Shown in pieces: positions 23,209-34,442 of a DNA stretch of 64,000 nt. The notes beneath the pieces are model-generated. The model saw only the letters and a list, made by a program, of their open reading frames with translations. It had not been told where the DNA came from and ran no database searches. The position numbers and the translations under genes were made by a program. Source of the stretch: Helianthus annuus. Lineage: Eukaryota > Streptophyta > Magnoliopsida > Asterales > Asteraceae. Position 1 is the first letter of the stretch; every line of letters starts with the position of its first letter. The DNA is taken from positions 121,701,127 through 121,765,126 of the forward strand of contig NC_035435.2 of NCBI RefSeq assembly GCF_002127325.2, in the 5' to 3' direction.

Positions 23209-26056
23209 TGTCACACCCCAACCGATGGCGGAATCATCGGGGCGCGGCACTGAGCGAAACAGATTGTCCAGAAGTTTCCACAACAACTATTAATACAAAT
23301 TCAGTTTAAAGTGATACGTCCCATACCGTATCCCGAATAAATAACAAGTCATTACAGATAACATCCAAACAAATAATTCTGTTCCGACAACTCGGATTCA
23401 AATATAAATACAGCAATTGTTTATCTGCTTCTAGACCCCTATTCTGTTGACTTTCTGGCTGTATTGCAAGAGGACAAGATCTACAGACAACTATGCCCCA
23501 GACGCTTGTTCTTGGCAGACAACCATTTGTTGGGGGCTTCTAGAAACTTATTCTAGCCTCGCTTTCCTAGCAAATAAGCATCCTAATTACCTGTCACATA
23601 TGTTAAAATAAAATCAATACATATAATGTAAAGGTGAGCATACAAGTTTTATAATAGCATATAGAGTTTGAATAGTTTACGCATAACCAGCACGTACACA
23701 GAGGAAAACGAAGCATGTTAATTATCGACATGGACCTATCGATACCAATGACTGCGGGTTGACCATCCGAGACGGTTCGCAATACATGATTACCACCGTA
23801 ATCCATGCAAGTAATTGTCCTTAACAACCCCCGTGTGAACGGGTGCTGAGTCCAAACTATAGTACTACGTCGTTAAGGCAGGTAGACAGCATTCCATGTG
23901 TAAACACAATCAACAAGCATTCACTTAGTCACGTAATACATGCATATTGGTTAGCGTTCAAATAGTTTGAGTAGTGTGATCGATTGTATTTTGATATAAG
24001 CAACGTATGTAACACCCAAAAGTGCTAAAGCAAAAAGGGTTCGAGTATACTCACAGTGATTGATTATGGATTGAAGGGAGCGCTGAGGGTAGGATTAGCC
24101 TGAATAGTTCGATAGCACAACAATGAGTAACGCGGAATGTAAACAAGTGTGAATGGATCGAATAGCCTGGTCGATCGAACAACAGGTTCGATCGGACGGG
24201 CTGTTCGATCGGCTTGAAAGTCCGTTTGAACAGTCCTGTTCGATCGGCCGGTAGGCTCGATCGGCTGGCCCATTCGAGTGGATTGTTTCTTCCTCTGGTG
24301 TGTTTGTGTATGATGGTTTGAACTTTTGAAGTTTTTGTTGTAGTATATGAGAACACTAAAGTGTTCTTACCTTTCAGGTCGATCGATCGGTCTGTTCGGT
24401 CGGCCGGCTTAACCGATCGGTTAGGAACTTCAGAGTAGTTCTCAGCAGGATGTCACTCGATCGAACAGCCTGTTCGATCGGCTGGCATTCCTTACTACGA
24501 ACGAGTTGTAAAATCGATTAAGTGTTGAAGCATAGTATCTCATGATCCGAAGAGTAATGTTTACCAATCGAGTAGCGTATTCGATCGAACATCACTTCGT
24601 CAATAGCATACTTCATGTAATTTGAAAAGTGTGGGACCATGTGCTAGCTGATCGGCTGGCCCGGTCGATCGGCTGGTATGTTCGATCGGCTGGGCTGTTC
24701 GTTCGAGCAGCCTAGCCGTTCGGCCAGCAAAGTCTGACCTGGTCGGCCTTTCGTCTACCACCTGGCTGTTTTGGTTGTTTGTTATGATTTTAAGGTACTT
24801 TGACAGCGAGTTAAACCGTAGAACGTGGGTTCTTACTTGTTGCACCGGTTCGGATAGGAGTCACCCAAGTCCGGCTGGTGAACTGTTCGGAACGGTAGTT
24901 TGACGTTTAACCCGAAATCGGTGAACCTTGTAGATAGAATCCGAATCTTGAACCTCCTAACTGTTAGAGTGATTAGTTAGCCGGTTCGAGCTCCGTTTCT
25001 ATCGGGTTTAAGGTTGTGAGTGTGAAAGGTTGAAGAAAAGTTGGAAATCATTCATAAAAATGTTAAGATTCTTACAAATCTTAGTTTGTTTATGTGGAAA
25101 TCGATCAGACCTAAGCTATTCATGGTTGGATGAGGCCCAAGGTTGATGTTCTTCAAGAACACCATGATGACATCACCCAAGAACACTTAGATCTTGGTGA
25201 GTTCACGGTTAGAAATCAAGTTTTGAAAGATAGAAAGGTGTAGAATCATGTAATGATCAAGAACATACAAGAATTTAAGTGAAAACTTACCGGAGTTGAG
25301 AGAAATCTGAGAAAAAGGTGAAGAACAAGGCTGGTTCGGTCAGATCTTTCCAAAAATAGTAAGGTTGACAATGACAGGGCTATTTATAGGCTCCAAAAGA
25401 GGAAAGTGTCAGCCGATCGGCCAGGAGCTCCGATCGAATGGTCTGCTCGATCGGCTAGGAACATGCTAGCCGATCGGCTGGCCTGTTCGATCAGGATGCC
25501 TCCTGTTCGATCCGCGACCCCCTTTGAGTATTTCGCGACGATTTTCGAGGTTTCGGCTTCGATGGACGATGACACGAATACGATAGAGTTCCTAGTCAAA
25601 TTACTTTCAGTAGTTGGGACTATATCTAACATACAATCATCTATAAGTCACGTTTCGATGTCGGTTTCGATTGAGTCCGATTGCCTTTCGAGTTTCGATT
25701 CGATTTTCGATTGATTTGCTTGAATACCACACAAAACATAAAGTAAACACGCACAAGTAACACATAAGGCACACACACGTATAACCATACCAACATTCGC
25801 ATTAATTCGAGTCTCGAGTTTGATTGATGAATCGATTAGCTTGATTATTGATTGATTAACTTTATCGCATTGTTACTTCCTACTATTCACAGTCGTAATC
25901 GGTCGCATTGATTAAACATTCGATCATATCATTTAGACAACACTTACTCCACAGAATACAACCAAAACATGAAATAGACTATCTACAGTCAAAGAAAGTC
26001 AAAGTTGACTTGGACTTTGACTTTGACTTTGACATTCGAAAACACGGGGTGTTACA
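23209..26056 (-). repeat. Solo LTR G (Ty3/gypsy, 2848 bp) inside copia B gag
   Basis: Flanked by the perfect TSD TTGAG (23204-23208 and 26057-26061). On the minus strand it starts TGTAACACCCCG and ends GGGGTGTGACA. It is rich in CGATCGGCTGG-type motifs, both downstream of the TATA box (24170-24720) and just upstream of it (25410-25510). Its 5' end has tandem GTCAAA units (26000-26035). No internal domain remains, so it is a solo LTR. Confidence 0.9.
25380..25390 (-). promoter_or_regulatory. TATA box of solo LTR G
   Basis: CCTATAAATAG on the minus strand, immediately downstream of a cluster of CGATCGG-type palindromes. Confidence 0.55.
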
Positions 26057-26924
26057 TTGAGAAATTTGGATCAAAACTTGAATAAGATGAAGAATATCCA
26101 CCACTCTGAGTTGTAGTGCTAACATTTGTTCCGGAAGTACCATCAGCACTGAAAGCAGTCTGAATCTTCGGACTCGGAGTAGTCTCAAATTTGCTTCCTC
26201 TATAGTATAAACTATCATCTTGTTGAACACTCGGATTATTCATGATTCAAGCTTCTGAATGAACTTACACAAATTCATACTTTCAGATTTTCTCATATGT
26301 TTTAAAATCAACAGATATGTTCCCCATTTATCTTGTGGTAATGCATCAGATAGCTTGTCAACCCATTCATCATCTTCTTTTTTGATGTCTAATCTTTTCA
26401 TTTCCTGGACAAGATGACAATATCTATCGATAGTCTTCTTAGTCGTTTCACCTTTCCAAGCTGTAAACATATCAAAAGATTTCTTTAGTAATGCACGTTT
26501 ATTTTTTATCATATCAGCACTTCCCTTAAACTTTTGAATCAACGCTAACCAAATTGATCTAGCAGTTTCCTCATGTTGAAGCAAAACAAAAATATCTTAT
26601 TTTACCGCTTGTTGGAGAATGCTAATCATCATTTTTTCACTGGTGTATTTTCACTTCTCATTCGCTGAATATTCACTTAGGTTTTTCATTTCCACGGTCA
26701 TCTGTCGGTTTAACATAATCTTTGTCTAACGAAACCCATGCATCAAACTTATAAGCTTGCACCCAGTTTTCAAGACGATTCTGCCATCCTTTAAAATCCT
26801 CAATGTACATAAGCTTCGGAGGCTTTTGAAAAGTTCCCGTTTCATTTTCGATTTCAAGAGTTTCGGTAACTGTAACTGGAGCAGCTGGAGTAGCAGCAAA
26901 TGCGTTGTAAAACTCTTCTTCCAT
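26057..26924 (-). pseudogene. Copia B gag, N-terminal part (UBN2-type)
   Basis: The start is the ATG at 26924 (MEEEFYNAFAATPAAPV). The first 83 codons lead into the conserved WQNRLENWVQAYKFDAWV region. After a broken stretch (26672-26585) the piece 26584-26240 carries the UBN2/retrotransposon-gag signature: IWLALIQKFKG, then a helical region and the motif YLLILKHMRKSES. A frameshift at about 26240 moves to the piece 26243-26057 (Ser/Thr-rich), which solo LTR G cuts. By family knowledge this is the capsid-forming part of copia gag. Confidence 0.85.
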
Positions 26925-27640
26925 GTTTCAGTAAAAAGTTTCACAAGTTCACAAAGTTCAAGCGAATTAAAGGTTCAAACGAACTGGGATCTCAAACGAA
27001 CTGAACTTCTTTGATGCGAACTGGTTCAAACGAAATGAACCTACAATCTGACTGATCACACGAACTGGGTTTGATGCGAATTGACCTTGATGCGACCTGA
27101 ATATCAAACTTCAAAAGACCTGATCCTCTAAGTGATCACTTCGTGCGAAGTGATGTTGTTTTCAAGTGAAATGGAAGCAATACATACAAACTGGATGATT
27201 TATAACTCAATCCGTGCGAAATGGAGGTCCCTTTCAAGCGAAATGGCACTTTTCAAGCGAACTGATGACCAACTCGTGCGAAATGGAGATTTCTTCAAAT
27301 GAATTGACACTATTCAAACAAACTGGTCACTTTGATGCGATCTAGAAGTCCAATTCGTGCGAAGTGGAGGTCTGTTTCACACGAATTGGGCCATTTCGTA
27401 CGAATTGATGCTGATGTCACACGATCAAGTATGTTTTTGACAAAATTGATCAAGTTTTAGGTCGATTTTAGGTCTAATTCCTTCAAGGATTGTTTAAAAC
27501 CGTGTTTCGCACGTTATATGTGAAAATCAGTCCATTTTAACAGTAAAATCTCAGTTAATTTTGAAAAATGTGTAAAAGAAGGAGTATGAGTCAGAATTTT
27601 TGATGAAATCAAGCTGAAATGGTAAGAACTCTTCCTCCTG
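26925..27640 (-). promoter_or_regulatory. Copia B leader with repeated TCGTGCGAAATGG motifs
   Basis: This is the untranslated region between PBS and gag. From about 26965 to 27430 it holds more than ten variants of a short motif (for example TCGTGCGAAATGG, CAAACGAACTGG, TTCGTACGAATTG) at irregular spacing. The same motif type is in the LTR upstream of TATA and, diverged, in copia D. The GAGCTCAGGAGGAAGAG stretch near the PBS is typical of copia leaders. Confidence 0.65.
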
Positions 27641-27653
27641 AGCTCTGATACCA
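27641..27653 (-). other. Primer binding site of copia B
   Basis: TGGTATCAGAGCT on the minus strand, 2 bases inside the LTR end (CCTACA). It is complementary to initiator tRNA-Met. Confidence 0.9.
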
Positions 27654-27655
27654 CT

Positions 27656-28084
27656 TGTAGGATCGAGATTTGACCTATACGAGTCGATCAGAAGAGTTCT
27701 AATCCAAATCAAAGGCGGAATTAAGTGATTAGGACTTGATTACAGCTTGATTCACACACAGATTCACTTTAACTGTCTTGTATATTGATTTGAAAGAGTT
27801 ACAGATCATACAAAACTTCAGCAGCACCTAGGCTCTGGAATCACAACTGTCAAATGAATGACAAAGCTCAGCTATATATAGGGGATGCCAATTCGCATGG
27901 AATGGACATGATCCATTTCGTGCGAAATGGACAATGATCGTTTTGTACGAATTGGCCTCTGCCAATTCGTGTGAACTGGTCCAACACCTTTAAACCACTA
28001 TAATCTAGCCTACCGAGCTCCATTCTATCCAATCTAGATACAAGACTCGATACAAGACGAAGTCGACAGACATATGCACTAAGA
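27656..28084 (-). repeat. 5' LTR of copia B (429 bp)
   Basis: Nearly identical to the 14147-14575 LTR. Its outer end reads CACTAAGA where the other LTR has CACCAACA, so the terminal TG has been altered by substitution. The following ACTAG is the TSD and fixes the boundary. Confidence 0.9.
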
Positions 28085-28089
28085 ACTAG

Positions 28090-28762
28090 TATGTTATATA
28101 GTGTGTTATGATGTTCGGGACCATGACTAGCTTGAAAATGTCAAAACAATGCTTCTAGTGCAAATTTGGTATTTCGGGTAGTGTCCGGTTGTTCGGTTGG
28201 TTACCGGTTCGTTAAGGTGCTAAACTACGCAGTTTACTGTGCTTTATGTTACCTTTTGTGACAGTTTTGATTCCCGACACTTAGGAAAGCATTCAGGACC
28301 ATTTAACCATATTTCTGCATGATATTAGTTTGTGTAAATGCTGAATTTTGCTGAATTCTGCAGATTTCTGCAGTTTATGTAAGTTTTAGGCACTTTCCGG
28401 TACTTAAACTATCACTAGGAAGGCAGTTTTAGGATCCTTACTTTCCTACACACTATACTAGTGTAACTCTTGGTTTCTGGCTCATTCTGTGTCTCAATAC
28501 AATGTCTGTCTATGCACTGAACTCCGTCAGCATTTTTCTGAGTCGTCTGATAACTGTGCTACCTTTGTTTCGTGCATCATTTGAATCAATAAAGTGTTGC
28601 ATGCAATAATGATATGACATTTGCAATATATGATGCACATGTATGTATGATAACAATCATCAGAAAGCAATTCATGTCATAAATTATGAATCAGCACCGT
28701 CATTAAGCATTAATCATTGTCGAATAATTGTACGGATGCATGCAAATTTGACAGTTGTCACA
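28090..28762 (-). repeat. 5' LTR of gypsy 2, distal part
   Basis: This continues the LTR split by copia B. On the minus strand it begins TGTGACAACTGTC at 28762, a proper LTR start. GGTAG (28763-28767) is the expected TSD. Beyond it lies gypsy 4 gag. The ORF at 28643 crosses this boundary and is spurious. Confidence 0.8.
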
Positions 28763-29079
28763 GGTAGAACCTATGTTTTTCCCACAGTTAGAATTACCGT
28801 AGCGAAATTCTTGGGTAAGCTTTTGGACTAGGTTCTTCCTCTAGTTTTCTTCTTGTGTACGTACTAGTTCATCAGTCAAGGTATTGGCTAGTTCTACTGC
28901 TTCTTCTATGGTTTGTGGTCTAGCTGCCTTGACTACATGTCTAATCTCACTGATTAATCCCCAAATTTAACGGGAGATTAATACTGGTTCTGGTGATGCT
29001 AAGGTTGGCACAATTCTGGCATATTCGAAAAATACGGTAGTGTAACCCTTACAATCTACTCCAGTCATTCTACGGTTTA
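28763..29079 (-). pseudogene. Gypsy 4 gag fragment, distal piece
   Basis: Minus-strand sequence clearly homologous to gypsy 3 gag around 32447-32750 (for example the region encoding ANTLTDEL and RHVVKAARPQTIEEA). It has several stops. It is bounded by gypsy 2 on one side and by gypsy 3 (TSD GTTTA at 29075-29079) on the other. It is part of the oldest layer of the nest. Confidence 0.85.
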
Positions 29080-30540
29080 TGTAACAACCCTCGGTAAAAC
29101 CAACACCCTCATAATAGTTCTGACACCCTAGTATATTTTAAAAATGTCCCAACGTATCTTATATTACACCCCGTATGTGAAAACCGAGCCCAAATTAGAT
29201 TATAACATATAAAATAAATTAAAAACAATAAATCTTAAGCTGAGGCGGGCCGCGTAGACCCACCCCAACCATTCACGCGGGCCGTATAAAGGTGCAAACC
29301 GGATTCCTTTGATTTCTTTAAGTTGAAGCGGGCCGCGTAACAGTTCTCGATAGTTAACGCGGGACGCGAGTGACCTAAGTTGTGGCACAGCCCTGAGCTG
29401 ACACGTGTCGATATCGTGTCGAACCTAGTAGATGACCGGGCCAAGCTATTGTGTTGACCAACGTTGACGCGGGCCGCGTAACCTTGGCCTGTGCTTTACG
29501 CGGGCCGCGTGGAGACCAGATTTCAGCCCTATATAAGAAGGCAACGGGCCTTCAGTTCCGATCGTTCATTTTCTTTCTTTCAATCTAAATTTCTGTAGTA
29601 GAGTTATTATACTCGGGTATTATACCCCCCTAAATAGCGAGGTTCTGCTATGATGTAAGTATTATAACCCCTGGAGACGTATTAGATACGCTGCCCGATT
29701 GATCTAGGGTTCCATAACGACTGTCGTGGTTCTGCCCGACGTAGTCGTTGGAATGCCGTCTTGGGGAGGGTATTACTAATGTTAAAATGGGTTATTATAC
29801 TAACACGCGTGCATTTGTGTAAATTATAGATTATTCCCAGAAAATCATTACTGAAAACCCTAAGACAGCAATGTGAGTTGATCCACTTTTTGTAAACCTT
29901 TTTGTTAATTGTTTTTACAAAACCTTAAATACCTTTCCATGCGAATAACAGTTATTGAGTATTTGTAAGAATACAATTATCGTGGGTATGTTGGGGTTTT
30001 GTATACAAAATTTGTTACCACCTGGTCAAGGAATAACATTTCCACAAGTCAAGTCTGACAGTACCGACGGGTGATAATTGGTATAACTTGGAAACAAATG
30101 TAATTGCGGGATCGCCCTCAATACTGTACACTGTGAAATGGTTTTACTTAAAACTTGATTAAACTGGGACTCACTCACCAGTATTTCCCACTGACAAAAT
30201 GTTTTTAAAACGTGTTTCAGGTAACAAAATGTGAAAGCCAAATAGAAGCCAGCTGGACAGCACTGAAGGCTTGGAAAAGTGGCAATAAAGTTACCTAAGA
30301 ATAAAATAGATGTTTTTATTAAGGAAATAGGATTTATTCCTATGAAATGTGTATACTGAAAACTTGGGTTTTACCCATGTGTTTAATATTATAAAACGTG
30401 GTGGTTTACTCTGATTAAATATTTCCTAACTACGGTCCTGATGAAAATTTCCGCTGCCAAATTGGATAAATAAACGTGATACCACCGAAACTGGCTCGCG
30501 GCCGCCCGTTCCCGGGAACCAGGGATCGGGGGTTGTGACA
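29080..30540 (+). repeat. 5' LTR of gypsy 3 (1461 bp)
   Basis: Starts TGTAACAACCCTCGG and ends GGGGGTTGTGACA. Six copies of the GCGGGCCGCG type lie at about 29245, 29275, 29328, 29359, 29467 and 29498, directly upstream of a TATA box at 29529. Short minus-strand ORFs here recur in the other LTR and are not genes. Confidence 0.95.
29529..29537 (+). promoter_or_regulatory. TATA box of gypsy 3 5' LTR
   Basis: CTATATAAG, 20-30 bp after the last GCGGGCCGCG copy; the same arrangement is at 36793-36801 in the 3' LTR. The start of transcription should be near 29560. Confidence 0.65.
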
Positions 30541-30545
30541 GAAGG

Positions 30546-30557
30546 TGGTATCAGAGC
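30546..30557 (+). other. Primer binding site of gypsy 3
   Basis: TGGTATCAGAGC, 5 bases after the LTR end, complementary to initiator tRNA-Met. Confidence 0.92.
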
Positions 30558-30685
30558 TATGCCACTGATTCAGCCACAGAAGTGTTCTGCTGACATCAAA
30601 ATTCAAAGTGTTAGGAAATTACGGAAATACGTGCATAATTTTATTTTCTTGTTATGTGTTATCTGACTATCTGTTAGTTTACAGT

Positions 30686-31552
30686 ATGAGTGACCAAGGA
30701 CCATCTAACGCGTACCGTCAATTGTCTGGTTCGCCTAGGAGCGAAGGCACCTCCTCTTCTCAGCATGCCCTCTCAGGGTACTCTGCTGATACAGAAGAAG
30801 GAATCTTTGTGTTTAAGGCTCAGTCTGAAGAGCCATTTCCTCAGAAAAAGAGGGGGTGGTTCAGTAGGGGAGCACATGAGCGTAGAAAGCGTATGAAAAA
30901 GTTGCAGGAACAACGAGTGTTAGCCGCAGCTAAAAGAGAAACTGATGCTTATGCCCAAGATATGCTCAATAGGGGTATAGCTAATATCCACATTTTAGCA
31001 ACCACTGCAGCTGACCCAAACCTGGAACAAATGCTAGCACCCCAACCACAACCACAAATTCCTGATAAACCCATGGAAATAGAAAACTTTGGAAATCAAG
31101 TAGAAATGCATGATTTCAACCCGGAAGAGATACCTAGGGTACCAGCACCAAATCCCCTAGACCTAAACGACTACGACCCCTGGTGGGACGATGTTAGGGA
31201 CTATGTGCAACAAAACCCGATACAGGAAAATGTGCCAATACCCAACTTAGGAGCCTACCCAGGGTTAGATCCTCAAGATCCCTATAACGTTAGTGATGCA
31301 TACATTAGGGAGATCTTAGAGAATCCCTACCCATACCAGGCCCCTATCCCTCCATACCAGGAACCCGCACCCCAGATTCCAAACCCAGTCCTAGAACCTG
31401 CACCCCCAATGAGTGCAGAAAACGTACAAGAACTTAGGACTTTCGGTGAGGAAATTTTAGAAAGCAGTGAGAGAATGCGACATGTGGGAGAGCGTCTCGT
31501 ATGGAAATACGACGAACGTAATATGGATTTTTGGATGAATCCATATCAGTAA
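30686..31552 (+). CDS. Pre-gag ORF of gypsy 3 (288 aa)
   Basis: Starts at the ATG at 30686 (MSDQGPSNAYRQL); the frame is open further upstream but only from a TTG. It ends at 31552, about 290 bp before gag. The N-terminus is Ser-rich. A basic helical part follows (RGAHERRKRMKKLQEQ), then an acidic/proline-rich region with Asp-Tyr-Asp-Pro-Trp-Trp-Asp at about residue 170, Pro-Tyr repeats and a Glu/Arg-rich C-terminus ending MNPYQ. No known domain is visible. It is fully open although the gag-pol of the same element is broken. Extra ORFs ahead of gag are best known from Ogre/Tat elements; here the pol looks like a chromovirus. Confidence 0.8.
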   Translation: MSDQGPSNAYRQLSGSPRSEGTSSSQHALSGYSADTEEGIFVFKAQSEEPFPQKKRGWFSRGAHERRKRMKKLQEQRVLAAAKRETDAYAQDMLNRGIANIHILATTAADPNLEQMLAPQPQPQIPDKPMEIENFGNQVEMHDFNPEEIPRVPAPNPLDLNDYDPWWDDVRDYVQQNPIQENVPIPNLGAYPGLDPQDPYNVSDAYIREILENPYPYQAPIPPYQEPAPQIPNPVLEPAPPMSAENVQELRTFGEEILESSERMRHVGERLVWKYDERNMDFWMNPYQ

Positions 31553-31841
31553 ATGCGATGGTAGAAACGGTAGTAGTAATAATAATAATAACATAATAAT
31601 AATAATATATGTGTGTATGTGTTAGAAAAAAAACTACGGATGCATACTACTAGTATTGTAGCTTTACATTTCAGTCGGTATTGTAATTTTAATTTCAGTG
31701 CTGGTGTGTAATGATGCATACTATATGAATAGAGTAAAAGTCGCAATGCTCGACGCTTTTGACCAAAAGTGCGTGTCATGTGATTGGCTATATTCAAATA
31801 TTATTTGTGATATTAATATTTGGTAAATGTTTAAAATTCAG

Positions 31842-33512
31842 ATGGCCGACGAGGGAAATCAAGATAATCTGAATAACGATAACCAGAGTAACAATAACGT
31901 GGTTAATGAGAATCCAAACAATGGAAACCAAATGGATAATAGTGCCGTTCAACACATAGTGGCACAAGGAATTATAGATGCAATGTCATTTATTATTCAA
32001 ACAGTTCAAGAAGCGAATAATAAAAGTAAGCATAGTAGTAAGCGACCAAGTGAACCGGAACACAGCGTGAACAATGGACTCATACTTCAAGCGCCCATTC
32101 CCAAAAGAAGAAGAACCATGTCATATGGTTGTTCTTATAAAGAATTCTGGTCCTGTAAACCAATAGAATTCCCGGGTAATGAATGACCCATTGCAGCTCT
32201 ACGCTGGATAGAGAAAACTGAGGCTGTTCTGAAAATAAGCAAGTGTGCTGAAGAAGATAGGATAATGTTTGCTTCTAATTTATTTAAGAATGCAGCTCTA
32301 GAATGGTGGAACACTATCCTTCAGTCAAAAGGAAGTGATAGAGTTTATAGCATGGAATGGGAGGAATTCAAAAATATGGTGGAAAGAAAGTTCTGCCCTC
32401 CCAATGAAAAGGAACAGATAGCAAATAAATTTCTGAATCTTAGAATGACCGGGGTAGATAGTAAGGGTTATACTACCACATTCTTTGAATATGCTAGGAT
32501 AGTACCAACCCTTGCATCACCTGAGCCGGTATTAATCTCCCGTTACATCTGGGGATTAATTGGAGAAATTAGACATGTAGTCAAGGCAGCTAGACCCCAA
32601 ACCATAGAAGAAGCTATAGAACTAGCTAATACCTTGACAGATGAGTTAATCCGTACTAGAGAAGAAGACCAGAGGAGAAACCTGACCCAAAGGCTTACTC
32701 AAGAATTCCGTTCTGGAAATTTCAACCGTGGGAATGTAGGTTCTACCTCTGCACCATACTGCAAGATCTGCAAGAAGAAGCATTCTGGAAAATGCTCCAC
32801 TCACTACAATTACTGTAAGGCACCAGGACACAAGGAAGAAGATTCCAGGAGAAAAACCAGTAATGGAATGTGCTTTAACTGTGGAGAAAAAGGTCATATC
32901 AAACCAAACTGTCCGAAGTTAGCCCCAGCTACAAACAACAAGAACACTAAAAATGCTAGAGCATTTGTTCTAACTGCAGATGAAGTCAGGATGATTCCGG
33001 ACATCATAGCTGGTACGTTTTTAGTTAATGATATTTTTGCTAAAGTATTATTTGACTCTGGTGCAAACCAAAGTTTTATTAATACTTCGTTTTGCAAACT
33101 CCTAAATCAATCATTAACTAAACTACCACAAGAATGTCTCGTAGAGACAGCAAATGGAGAAACCGTTAGGATTTCTGAAATCTTGCAGGGAGCAAGAATA
33201 GAAATTTTTAATCAAAAATTTATTGCAAACCTTTACCCAATGAATCTGGCTGGACTCGATGTTCTGTTAGGAATGGATTGGTTAATAGCCAATAAAGCCA
33301 GTATTTTATGTGATCAAAAGTCAATTCAAGTAAAGTCACCAAAGGGTGAAAAGATCACAATTAAAGGAGATACGCCATCTAGATCCACTAAATTCATCTC
33401 TGTGATGAAAACTGCAAGCTATATAAGAAAAGGATCTATAGTGTATTTGATTTCTATAATAACTAACACTAAAGGAAAAGAATTAAAAGATATTCCAGTA
33501 GTGTCCCAGTTT
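31842..33512 (+). pseudogene. Gypsy 3 gag-protease
   Basis: The ATG at 31842 (MADEGNQDNLNN) is chosen; another in-frame ATG is at 31827. A TGA at 32184-32186 breaks the frame, which then continues in phase from the conserved ALRWIEKTE region. Visible features: the gag core (ALEWWNTILQSKG), a Cys/His-rich segment (CKICKKKHSGKC), a canonical zinc knuckle CFNCGEKGHIKPNC, and the aspartic protease active site DSGANQSF at about 33055. A TAA at 33513 ends this part. In the family gag forms the particle and protease cleaves the polyprotein. Confidence 0.88.
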
Positions 33513-33515
33513 TAA

Positions 33516-34442
33516 GATGTCTTTCCAGAGGAATTGCCAGGACTACCGCTAGACAGGGAAGTTGAATTCAGAATCCACCTGCTACCAGGGACAACACCAA
33601 TTGCCAAAGCACCTTACTGTTTGGCACCCGCTGAAATGCAGGAACTGAAAAACTAATTAGATGAATTGTTGGAGAAAGGATTTATACAGCCAAGCTCATC
33701 ACCATGGGGAGCACCGATATTATTTGTTAAAAAGAAGGACGGATCAATGCGTATGTGCATTGACTACCGTGAATTGAACAAGGTCACGATTAAGAATCGG
33801 TATCCATTACCGAGGATCGATGATCTGTTTGATCAACTTCAAGGAGCTCGATTTTTCTCTAAAATTGATTTAAGATCAGGATATCATCAATTAAAGGTAC
33901 AGGAAGAGGACATTCCTAAAACCGCATTCAGAACAAGGTATGGTCATTATGAATTTACTGTCATGCCATTTGGTTTAACCAATGCCCCAGCTGCATTTAT
34001 GGACATGATGAACCGAATATGTAAGCCATATTTGGATAAATTCATAATTGTCTTCATAGATGATATTCTAATTTACTCGAAGAGTAAAGAGGAGCATGCA
34101 AAGCACTTGCACTTACTTTTAAGTTTATTAAGAAAGGAAAAGCTTTATGCTAAGTTTTCAAAGGGCGAATTTTGGTTAGAACAGGTACAATTTCTTGGAC
34201 ATTTAGTTAATCATGAAGGAATTCATGTGGATCCAACAAAGATAGAGGCAATTACCAAATGGAAAACTCCTGAGTCACCAACCGAGGTTAGAAGTTTCTT
34301 AGGATTGGACGGTTATTATAGAAGATTTATTCGAGATTTTTCTGGAATAGCCATTCCTTTAACTAAGTTAACCTGTAAATCTATTAAGTTTGAATGGGAT
34401 CAAAACAAGAAGAAGCCTTTAGAATCCTTAAGCAAAGATTAA
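33516..34442 (+). pseudogene. Gypsy 3 reverse transcriptase
   Basis: In phase after the TAA at 33513. The segment starts [11 protein letters not shown], has another TAA at 33654-33656, and is then open to 34442. RT motifs visible: [28 protein letters not shown], the [13 protein letters not shown] motif and the catalytic FIDDILIY near 34052. A one-base loss near 34403, in a short A run, shifts the frame into RNase H. The enzyme copies element RNA to DNA. This copy cannot make a full polyprotein. Confidence 0.92.

Larger units (their letters stand above)
14147..28084 (-). mobile_element. Copia B: pol-less SIRE-like Ty1/copia element with both LTRs
   Basis: This minus-strand element is flanked by the TSD ACTAG (14142-14146 and 28085-28089) and lies in the LTR of gypsy 2. 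Both LTRs are 429 bp and differ at only about five positions by eye, so insertion is recent. In 5'-to-3' order: LTR 28084-27656, PBS, repeat-rich leader, gag in pieces (26924 down to 16733), non-coding block, polypurine tract, LTR 14575-14147. Two solo gypsy LTRs interrupt gag. Nothing resembling protease, integrase, RT or RNase H is present. Without the solo LTRs the element is about 7.4 kb. Confidence 0.9.

Noticed and set aside
29245..29512. Spaced GCGGGCCGCG repeats as a possible CRISPR-like array
   Set aside because: Irregular spacing, very short unit, eukaryotic LTR context and recurrence in other LTRs; no cas genes.
30546..30557. Initiator tRNA-Met-like sequence as part of a tRNA gene
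   Set aside because: Only the 12-13 bases complementary to the tRNA 3' end are present, always at LTR ends; these are primer binding sites.
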